Shown in pieces: positions 24,101-29,545 of a DNA stretch of 34,902 nt. The stretch lies in the IMG/VR virus record IMGVR_UViG_3300044655_001686, positions 1 to 34,902 of that record, one strand, 5' to 3'. Below the pieces are notes generated by a model. It made no database searches. It worked only from the letters and a program-made list of their open reading frames with translations, and was not told the origin of the DNA. The DNA is from a virus. The translations under genes were made by a program, and so were the position numbers. Numbering within the stretch: position 1 is the first letter of the stretch; each line of letters starts with the position of its first letter.

Positions 24101-25112
24101 TTCCGAAACTGTGATTTTGTTCGCTCCAGGCAGGGTCATTATGCAAAACAATTTCAGGTAGGTCATTGATGCCCAACTGGTCAACCACAAAGTCAATGAA
24201 CTCTCTTACAGTAATTTCATTTTGATCTTCCGGCTGTTCCAAGAACATCTTGGTTGTGGGGTTGACTCCATCTGGACTTTCGTGAATTCGACTTTCGCCG
24301 CCACCGCCATCACCTCCACCCCCTTCATCGCCGAACGCAAAGCCCGGGGACCAATAGGTACCAAACCCATATTTGACTTTTTTCTTTTTCTTTTTTGCTT
24401 CATCAAGGCTGAGTTCTAGATCACGAGCAGCATTTTTAGCATCCACTAACTTTTTGATGTAACCGTTGTTGCGCAACAGTTTGAATGCAAGATTATCAGC
24501 ACCAAACTCGCCCTGTTGTTCCAGCCCTGACTGGCGCATGGCACGAATCTTTTTCATCAATTCACTCATGCGGTCATGGTTGCCTGTGTCAATAGTTGCA
24601 TCAATACGTGCCACCAAGTCTTCGTACTTGCTACGAGTACTGATATCGTCTATGTCGGCTTTCTTGCGCCGGGGCACACTGACCCAGGCATTGCGTAACA
24701 AACTGTAGATGCCTTGTGAGTGATGTTCTTGATTGGGATTTTGTACATACAACTCAACGTCATAGCCACCAATCTTGATGTTGTGTGTTTCGTTGTACTG
24801 AAACTTCTTGGCATCAAACAGTTCGCGATAGACTTCGCTTGAATCTGCTTCGGGCAAGTCTATCACAAGATGCAGATCAATGTCTGACGTTGGGGTGTAA
24901 TTATAAGCGGCGTTGCTACCGGAGACGGTGATGTCTTTTACATCCAAATCCGGAACGCCTAAGAACTCTTGGAAATCTTGTGCAATTTCCATGAGCTTGG
25001 CATGCACTTCAGGGTGCAGATGTTCACTGCGATCCCACAACCGGTGGTTTAACCGGTCATGGAATTTGACAGCGTCAGCAAGATTGTAAGAGTCCAGTTC
25101 AAGAATGTTCAT
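21141..25112 (-). CDS. giant fusion: nucleotidyltransferase, zinc metallopeptidase, amidoligase-like domain and five C-terminal repeats
   Basis: A 1323-residue protein in one frame. Residues 1-230: nucleotidyltransferase-like, VSGSNAAYN ... SDIDLHLVID (G65-S66, D77, D79). A linker with K-runs and Gly-runs (239-274) follows. Residues 300-430: zincin with TTAHELVHCKQ (H364, E365, H368) and WENEANAMA (E391 as third ligand), like IrrE/ImmA-type peptidases. Residues 500-930: amidoligase-like, with GMEFEM (507-512), RGLEFVSPPL (737-746), STGLHINIS (772-780) and HIEFRSPGGDW, the pattern of the glutamine-synthetase-like amidoligase family. A strongly acidic insert lies at 515-660. Residues 968-1323: five related beta-alpha repeats. 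Possible (L/I)-x-E cleavage sites lie at linkers (LDE before A239, IHE before S279). It may be packaged and cut apart; I infer this from the sites. Confidence 0.78.
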   Translation of the reverse strand: MNILELDSYNLADAVKFHDRLNHRLWDRSEHLHPEVHAKLMEIAQDFQEFLGVPDLDVKDITVSGSNAAYNYTPTSDIDLHLVIDLPEADSSEVYRELFDAKKFQYNETHNIKIGGYDVELYVQNPNQEHHSQGIYSLLRNAWVSVPRRKKADIDDISTRSKYEDLVARIDATIDTGNHDRMSELMKKIRAMRQSGLEQQGEFGADNLAFKLLRNNGYIKKLVDAKNAARDLELSLDEAKKKKKKVKYGFGTYWSPGFAFGDEGGGGDGGGGESRIHESPDGVNPTTKMFLEQPEDQNEITVREFIDFVVDQLGINDLPEIVLHNDPAWSEQNHSFGRYTPEMHTLEVNLANRHIMDVLRTTAHELVHCKQNQEHALPDQAGDTGSRWENEANAMAGVIMRDYAEHNPRMFENASGYIPRNKKEARDPRYSMAVTVDIKPGQVGKEANKLGLQTGRNGEPQLLMKTANTLAESLAQELTLFEEDLFEINMGSKNLRREAAKTGAIAGMEFEMIVPNVEGGEDEDQEPDYEYDQRCRSIQDAYDFFYDGDFNSRRSCDAMRDEMRNDYVEWLDDKISEEWDSQGDDYVREWVANNVDEEEWNNGDDDPESSREERLDNFAANVRADPGSDYYQSAYEEFREENQESWDESDWLDAEDLDLMSYVENRYSMSWPHWTSGGGSGEAEISDVAQEFENAIGRDTRASDNYHSGSVTRPSPTSLRYVVEPDGSLEPDNSSDRGLEFVSPPLPIDEILSDLNKVRAWAKEYGCYTNDSTGLHINISVPDYSRENLDFVKLALLMGDKYVLDAFGRTGNTYAKSALGIIKDAVRNKPEDAARLLDKMKGNLDQLATKAIHSGITSKYTSINTKDGHIEFRSPGGDWLGDNFDQIENTLLRFTVAMSAALNPEMYRQEYLTKLYKLLSENDKGNTDTIKYFSEYVAGKIPQAALRSFVKQAQLQRSLAKGKVMGPMWWNVQWDNNRRIEVVAGSAEVAKQVAAEEWGVPESQLAGAVVTPLRPYKEEPKGPTLNGRPSNPDGNYVIIDQANPTRPVYRYMASDSNDGLLVLRQWISANRGATQWTFKHDPDQSLGQPGGSADADQGDSTNPLRPTGPGPWEVYNRQTGNSTVNLIQDGQPITDRAQAQRQAMALISTGPHDLYGVRTIGTGSRANIGTQTDMENRLGLPSQSVTANYAVVDRFNTNPVFRFRADDRRDANRIYGEWLAAAGLPTTTEDYGFQEIRPQIPEVPLDIEIAPPRSPAQPAPAGNSFSGQWKVMIDGEEVWRFRGVGNNQADANRIAQTWILDQIRNRQLSPVDGADVEVLPVMI

Positions 25113-25122
25113 AATGAACTGT

Positions 25123-25130
25123 TATTTACC
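25123..25130 (-). promoter_or_regulatory. late-promoter-like GGTAAATA before the fusion-protein gene
   Basis: The minus strand reads GGTAAATA, six of eight matches to TATAAATA, ending ten bases upstream of an ATG that lacks any Shine-Dalgarno. It is the only signal in the 19-base gap to the glycosyltransferase gene. Confidence 0.35.
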
Positions 25131-25131
25131 G

Positions 25132-26049
25132 TTACTTGCTGTTGGCTGCTTTCTTGGATTTTTTACTGCTGGCCACCACTTTGGCCACAGGTTCTGCTTG
25201 CAACACCGCTTCTGGAACTTCGTGTCCGCCTTGTGGTGCCATTGGAACGGCTGTGTTGGTAGGAGGATTAATCATGGTTGCAAAGTCTTGAACAAGTTTT
25301 TCTTGTGCATCGTGTGCAAATGTATATGTGCCAGTGTGGCGTAATAGAACACGCTTGTCCACCCATACTTGACCGCCGATGTCGCGCCAGTTTTCACAGA
25401 ATGTCCAGTCTTCTGAGTAGTAGCGACCTTCACGCACAGCAGTGTCAAAGTAGGTTTTCATGTAAGGATCCAGCGCAGGATCCAGGCCAATGTCGTTCTT
25501 GAAGGGCTTGGTAGCAGGGTGTGCATCAAGTTTTTCAAACACGTCACGCTTGATCAACATAAATCCTGTGCCTGTTTTTGAGACTTCAATCAAGTTGTCT
25601 TCAGGACCTGGTTCAGGTTGTCCAGGAATGCCGTTAACACACCACTTGATGGGCAGGCTCTTCATGGGATACAAACCACCAATCACGTCCTTTTGTGCAT
25701 CCAGCATGACCAACAAGTGCCAAGGTTCCCAGCCAATGTCAGCGTCAATAAACATCAAGTGGGTTGATTCTTTGGTGTGCAAAAACTTAGCAGTTAATGT
25801 GTTTCTAGCACGTGAAATCAAACTCTCGTTAGTCATGGTTTCCACAGTCCAGTCCAAGCCCAGTTGGCGAGCTGTGTTGGCCCACTTGATATAGCTCATG
25901 AAAGTGGATTCTGTAAGCTGACCACCATAGCAAGGCATGCACATGTGGACTCTTGTGGTTTTCAAATAATCAAGGTTAACTTGAATATTCATTTGACCTG
26001 TTTGTGCAGGATTGCTTGGGGCGGTTGTTGTTGGTTGGGCGTCAGCCAT
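25132..26049 (-). CDS. GT-A-type glycosyltransferase
   Basis: A 305-residue protein. After a short Pro/Thr/Gln-rich start it shows VHMCMPCYGGQLTESTF, an N-terminal nucleotide-binding strand and loop, then ETMTNESLISRARNTLTAKF and HLMFIDADIGWEPW, where DAD is the DxD metal site of family 2-like and Anp1-like glycosyltransferases. GLYPMKSLPIKW and TGFMLIKRDVF continue the fold, and GRYYSEDWTFCENW holds the probable ED acceptor-side acid. All landmarks of a GT-A enzyme are present, so this is the best-supported transferase in the window. The C-terminus is Lys-rich. A GGAG ribosome-binding site and an extended -10 element lie upstream. It acts on unknown donor and acceptor. Confidence 0.78.
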   Translation of the reverse strand: MADAQPTTTAPSNPAQTGQMNIQVNLDYLKTTRVHMCMPCYGGQLTESTFMSYIKWANTARQLGLDWTVETMTNESLISRARNTLTAKFLHTKESTHLMFIDADIGWEPWHLLVMLDAQKDVIGGLYPMKSLPIKWCVNGIPGQPEPGPEDNLIEVSKTGTGFMLIKRDVFEKLDAHPATKPFKNDIGLDPALDPYMKTYFDTAVREGRYYSEDWTFCENWRDIGGQVWVDKRVLLRHTGTYTFAHDAQEKLVQDFATMINPPTNTAVPMAPQGGHEVPEAVLQAEPVAKVVASSKKSKKAANSK

Positions 26050-26082
26050 GTTTACTCCATAAAAGTTGTGTATTATTTACAG

Positions 26083-26091
26083 AGTATAACA
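26083..26091 (-). promoter_or_regulatory. extended -10 promoter-like element
   Basis: TGTTATACT on the minus strand fits TGnTATAAT. No -35 is visible. A TGTAAATA (26074-26081) follows, so the 63-base gap before the GT-A gene may hold both a host-type and a late start. Confidence 0.4.
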
Positions 26092-26112
26092 CGCCTGGAG
26101 ATTTTTTCCTAG

Positions 26113-26691
26113 CTATTTGATTCCAATAACCATGAAACGAGTGTATTCAGTTTCAGGATCTTCTAGTTCTAAACCGCCGGAATAAAGTACTTGACTTAAT
26201 GGAAACTTTTGTTCAATATCCGCTGGGCTATGAAACTGCGCACCAGGATCATGGTCTCGTGCTTGTAGTGCAACTAACGTACCTTCGGGAATGTTCTCAA
26301 ACCAGTCAGTGCCCTTTATGTCAGTGAGGCTGGTATTGATCACAACGCCATTGGGACCTAGTTGTCTATAGTCTATGTCATTGGCATCTGCTTGCATGTA
26401 TTCAACATTGCCAGCTCCTGCTTGATCCAGCATGTTTTTGCCTATGCTCAAGAACTCTGAGTTTGTTTCAACGTTGATGATTTTGTCAACGTTGACCTGT
26501 TGGTAACGATCAACAAACAGCGCAAGATTACAGTACCAAGCACCCAAGATATACATGGTGCTGATCTCGGGTTGAATTTTTGCCAGTTCGTGTATGAGCC
26601 AAAATTTGCTGAACACAAGATCTCTAGTAAAACTTCCCTCTAAACTATAACCTGAGCTTTCGTCTAGAGTAAAAATATCTTCCAGGATCAT
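26113..26691 (-). CDS. class I SAM-methyltransferase-like protein
   Basis: A 192-residue protein with a Rossmann-type order: YILGAWYCNLALF (motif I region), IINVETNSEFLSIGKNML with an acidic residue at the end of the second strand, VEYMQADANDIDYRQ, then GVVINTSLTDIKGTDW. I read this as an S-adenosylmethionine-dependent methyltransferase fold. The glycine-rich loop is poor, so activity is uncertain. I chose the ATG at 26691 because it overlaps the stop of the NMNAT-GNAT gene by ATGA. Early residues LEDIFTLDESSGY include L-D-E before Ser, a possible prohead-protease site. Target unknown. Confidence 0.5.
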   Translation of the reverse strand: MILEDIFTLDESSGYSLEGSFTRDLVFSKFWLIHELAKIQPEISTMYILGAWYCNLALFVDRYQQVNVDKIINVETNSEFLSIGKNMLDQAGAGNVEYMQADANDIDYRQLGPNGVVINTSLTDIKGTDWFENIPEGTLVALQARDHDPGAQFHSPADIEQKFPLSQVLYSGGLELEDPETEYTRFMVIGIK

Positions 26692-27890
26692 TTTTTGCGC
26701 CCAGCGCAATGAGCTCGTTGACTGAATCCCTTGGGACTGGCACAGTTAATTGAACTTTTGTATTTTTGACTCCATTTTTCATCAATGTAGTCTTCGTCAA
26801 TGGGTTGGTTTTCACGGGCTTGGTATCCCGCCCACATGCCGCCTATGGCAGGGGTGCCGGCCATCTGTCCTGTTTCTTCGCTGGTAAACGTAGCGGCCCA
26901 GCCTTGATTTTCTGACATGTCTGACCCAGGTAAACTTCTACCTGTGGCAATGATAGTTTTGTCAGGATTTATTCTAATAATCTTATCTGCTAACAAACTT
27001 CGATACACATTGCCTTGTGCAGGAGTAACGCCATTGCGGTCTACCTTGAATGGCAAGTTGTGCTCTTGGGCTGTTTCTATGGCCTTTAACAATAACATTT
27101 TGCCGTAGCCTTGGCCCCTGAATTGATCAGAGTGGATGTCAACATCATTTTCCACATCGTTGGTTTCGGGAAAATATTGATATGAGAAAAAGCCTGCGTT
27201 GTTGTTGTCAATAATCATTTCAACTTCGAATGCTGTGTTGAAGTCGTCGTATGATGATACTTGAAAAGTTGGTTGAGTACCCAGCATGTTGCTTTCCGCT
27301 AGTTCACTGCCAATAGCAGTGTCCAGCATCTTGACAACATTTTTTGCCAGTTTGGGATTTTGTTGGGTCTGTGGATACAAACTCATGACCAAGGCGGTCT
27401 TGCGTTTGGGATTCAGTGTGGGCCAAGCAGTGCGAATTTCTGTGGCTGATGTCATGCCAGGGCCAAACTCCACTGTGGGCAGATAGGCCATGTAGGCATG
27501 CTCTTTGAATGGACGAATGTTTGTCTGTCCTGCCAGTGGTTGCAGGTAGGCAGGGCTACCGTCTTTTTTGTTGCCGCCTGCTTGTGGTGGTTTGTTTGCG
27601 TCCTTTTCTGAGCGTACAAAGATCAGTCTATCTTTAGCAGGATCAAACTGTGCGGTGATTTCTTCTGCACGAAAAGGGCTTTTTACTTGTACAAAGTGCC
27701 CTGGAGCCACACCGGCTAGTTTGGCCAGCTTTTCTTTGATTGCAAAAGGGAAAGGTCTCGTGGATGTATCGTTGGTTGCGGCCACAAACACTTCGGCACC
27801 AGGAAATGCTTTTACTGCTGATTGATAAAGGGCCGCATGTCCTGCGTGAAAAGGGTGGAATCCACCAGGCATGATAACGATTGTACTCAT
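26688..27890 (-). CDS. nucleotidyltransferase (NMNAT/cytidylyltransferase type) fused to a GNAT acetyltransferase
   Basis: A 400-residue two-domain protein. Residues 1-190: MPGGFHPFHAGHAALY carries the HxGH nucleotide-binding motif (H15, H18) of adenylyl/cytidylyl transferases; some T4-like phages use an NMNAT in NAD salvage. Residues about 205-310: a GNAT domain with FRGQGYGKMLL (acetyl-CoA-binding Q/RxxGxG/A, 257-266). A linker with L-A-E before Ser (197-199) joins them. The last residues, KSSINCASPKGFSQRAHC and then AGRKK, form a conserved-looking Cys tail that I recall on other phage proteins. The start lacks a Shine-Dalgarno and has GCTAAATA just upstream. Whether the domains act in one pathway or are cut apart is unknown. 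Confidence 0.75.
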   Translation of the reverse strand: MSTIVIMPGGFHPFHAGHAALYQSAVKAFPGAEVFVAATNDTSTRPFPFAIKEKLAKLAGVAPGHFVQVKSPFRAEEITAQFDPAKDRLIFVRSEKDANKPPQAGGNKKDGSPAYLQPLAGQTNIRPFKEHAYMAYLPTVEFGPGMTSATEIRTAWPTLNPKRKTALVMSLYPQTQQNPKLAKNVVKMLDTAIGSELAESNMLGTQPTFQVSSYDDFNTAFEVEMIIDNNNAGFFSYQYFPETNDVENDVDIHSDQFRGQGYGKMLLLKAIETAQEHNLPFKVDRNGVTPAQGNVYRSLLADKIIRINPDKTIIATGRSLPGSDMSENQGWAATFTSEETGQMAGTPAIGGMWAGYQARENQPIDEDYIDEKWSQKYKSSINCASPKGFSQRAHCAGRKK

Positions 27891-27896
27891 AATGAG

Positions 27897-27904
27897 TATT
27901 TAGC
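27897..27904 (-). promoter_or_regulatory. late-promoter-like GCTAAATA before the NMNAT-GNAT gene
   Basis: Six of eight matches to TATAAATA, with the last base six bases upstream of an ATG that has no Shine-Dalgarno. The same GCTAAATA occurs in front of the gene at 28721-28888. Confidence 0.35.
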
Positions 27905-27905
27905 G

Positions 27906-28349
27906 TTACATGTTCTCTAGGAGCCAGAGATAAATGGGAGTGGTAAATTTCAAAGTCACAGTACCGTTACAGCCCATCAATCCAAAGAACTTGTGATCTT
28001 CTGGGGTGTTTGTACCGTTAAAATCATGATGATAAACTGATATCTTTTTAAACATTTGCAGTATATCAATCCCATCTATTTCTATACTGTCGATGGACAA
28101 TAATGCATCTGTTAGAATCTCACCAGCTTCGTTGATTTTGGTATGCTCAAGTTTTTTACCAAACAGCTCAAATATCAAATTATGTTCGGCATCAGCGTCA
28201 GATACTGTGTGTTTAATTTCTACTTCGCCAGCAACATGAGTGCTTTCGTAAATGACATTGTCGTCAAGAAGAACTCGAAGACCCAGTGCTGCTGAGTAAT
28301 CTGTAGAGGTCATAGAGACGTTTAATTCAATTAATTCAGTTGTTTCCAT
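27906..28349 (-). CDS. hypothetical beta-rich protein, possible virion component
   Basis: A 147-residue protein of alternating strands. It has LRVLLDDNVIYESTH, VEIKHTVSD and, near the C-terminus, VYHHDFNGTNTPEDHKFFG then GCNGTVTLKFTTPIYLWL. The last part looks like a conserved motif I associate with uncharacterised proteins of T4-like phages. AAGGA precedes the ATG. It follows the 120-residue beta-rich protein by nine bases and they are probably one unit. A structural or binding role is likely from the fold; no catalytic residues show. Confidence 0.55.
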   Translation of the reverse strand: METTELIELNVSMTSTDYSAALGLRVLLDDNVIYESTHVAGEVEIKHTVSDADAEHNLIFELFGKKLEHTKINEAGEILTDALLSIDSIEIDGIDILQMFKKISVYHHDFNGTNTPEDHKFFGLMGCNGTVTLKFTTPIYLWLLENM

Positions 28350-28358
28350 TTCTAATCC

Positions 28359-28721
28359 TTAATAGGTAATGGTGACAGTGTTGATTGTGCCGCCGGAAAA
28401 TCCTTCAACTCGCACACGCATCCATGTGAAGTTTCCGGTAATACTTGCTGGATGATAGTCAGTCAATGGAGTAGTAGATCCATCACCGTAAGTGAACACA
28501 TCAAACCATCCTGCAGAATCTGACGTGGGATCCAGTGTGGCTTCCAGGGTCAAAACGCCTTCAAATCCTGAAACTGAAAAAAGCACAGTTTGTACAGACC
28601 CTTGCCCGCGATAGTATGCGGCGGCCTTGACAGCATCTGAATACCAGTCCTGACTGCTTCCGTCATAGTTGCCGGAAGGCGTACCATAAACTGTGGTAGC
28701 AAGAATGGTTTCAGTAGTCAT
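28359..28721 (-). CDS. hypothetical small beta-sandwich protein, possible virion component
   Basis: A 120-residue protein. SVQTVLFSVSGFEGVLTLEA, then GWFDVFTYGDGS, then GNFTWMRVRVEGFSGGTINT show a beta-sandwich with Gly/Ser/Thr loops and no Cys. Such composition is common in phage decoration, neck or tail proteins. It begins inside the stop of the 55-residue gene (TAATG) and is followed within nine bases by another beta-rich gene. I cannot name a family. Confidence 0.55.
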   Translation of the reverse strand: MTTETILATTVYGTPSGNYDGSSQDWYSDAVKAAAYYRGQGSVQTVLFSVSGFEGVLTLEATLDPTSDSAGWFDVFTYGDGSTTPLTDYHPASITGNFTWMRVRVEGFSGGTINTVTITY

Positions 28722-28888
28722 TATGCTCGTTCAACTTCCACAACAACACCTGCGCCAGCAAGTTCTTCTGCCACTGCCTGCAAGGCTTCACAAACTTCGT
28801 TGGTAGCAATGTATTGCTCACTGCCGTCTTTTTCCTTGACCAATTTTGATAGTTTGATCACAACTATTTCTTCGTGTATTTTTGCCAT
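28721..28888 (-). CDS. hypothetical small charged protein (55 residues)
   Basis: A 55-residue frame reading MAKIHEEIVVIKLSKLVKEK, then DGSEQYIATNEVCEALQAV and AEELAGAGVVVEVERA. It has the clear beta-alpha-beta pattern of a folded small protein, with good coding composition. It is too short to be picked up easily but is certain in frame: its ATG lies seven bases after the stop of 28895-29545 and its stop overlaps the ATG of the next gene as TAATG. GCTAAATA precedes it. Function unknown. Confidence 0.7.
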   Translation of the reverse strand: MAKIHEEIVVIKLSKLVKEKDGSEQYIATNEVCEALQAVAEELAGAGVVVEVERA

Positions 28889-28894
28889 AGTATA

Positions 28895-29545
28895 TTATTT
28901 AGCACGGGCTATAATGGGCAGGGTCTTTCTGACAACACCGGGCACAGCCATGTTGATCAAGAAATCAGCATTGGGTTCGTTGTGATCCACAAAATAGTTG
29001 CTCATCAACCACATTCTTTTGCCTTTTACTAAGTTAGCAAAGCCCGGGCCTTGTCTAAACATGTCAGGCCTGGCGGCAAAATAACGACGCAAGGTCGACA
29101 TGTCGTCGTTTGAAAGCCAGCGTTCCCGGAAATATGTTCTAAATGCATGACGTGGATTTTTCAATGTCACTGCGTCTGGATTCATGTTTACCAAGGCTTG
29201 ATTTACGTACAGAATCTCGCCTGTGGGTATGGTCACAATATCCTCAAAATCTTCAGGATCGTTGGTGTATAACCATAGCCCGTTGCCACATACCACTTTC
29301 TTGTAAGGATGCGCTCGGGCCAACAAATAATCACAGGCCTGGTGCAATGTTTTTTCAACCTCAGGAGTGATATGTCTTGCACCACCACGGCGAGCAATCC
29401 ATTCGTTTCTGTAGCGAATACTCTGATTGATCCGCTCATGTTTGAGTTCACGCAAGAAACTGGCCTCGGGCAAGATAAACAAGATCACATACTGCCACTT
29501 GTGAAAGTACAGGCTACTGCGTGGTACTAGAACAGGCTTACGCAT
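28895..29545 (-). CDS. hypothetical protein (216 residues) next to clpA
   Basis: A protein from the ATG at 29545 (MRKPVLVPRSSLYFHKWQYV), overlapping the clpA stop by eight bases. It is rich in aromatic residues and Arg (RTYFRERWLSNDDMSTLRRYF, split here as RTYFRERW and DDMSTLRRYF), with GLWLYTNDPEDFEDI in the middle. I recognise no family. A longer start at 29569 lies inside clpA and adds only eight residues. Tight spacing suggests it could be an adaptor or partner of the ClpA-type unfoldase, but that is a guess from position only. It looks complete and stable in composition. Confidence 0.6.
   Translation of the reverse strand: MRKPVLVPRSSLYFHKWQYVILFILPEASFLRELKHERINQSIRYRNEWIARRGGARHITPEVEKTLHQACDYLLARAHPYKKVVCGNGLWLYTNDPEDFEDIVTIPTGEILYVNQALVNMNPDAVTLKNPRHAFRTYFRERWLSNDDMSTLRRYFAARPDMFRQGPGFANLVKGKRMWLMSNYFVDHNEPNADFLINMAVPGVVRKTLPIIARAK
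28896..28903 (-). promoter_or_regulatory. late-promoter-like GCTAAATA before the 55-residue gene
   Basis: GCTAAATA overlaps the stop codon (TAA) of the upstream gene and its last base is seven bases from an ATG without a Shine-Dalgarno. It has the same sequence as the element at 27897-27904. Confidence 0.35.

Noticed and set aside
24360-24405. Run of Lys codons in the fusion gene as a frameshift or assembly error
   Set aside because: The frame stays open for more than 200 codons on both sides and known domain motifs occur on both sides, so it reads as a linker.
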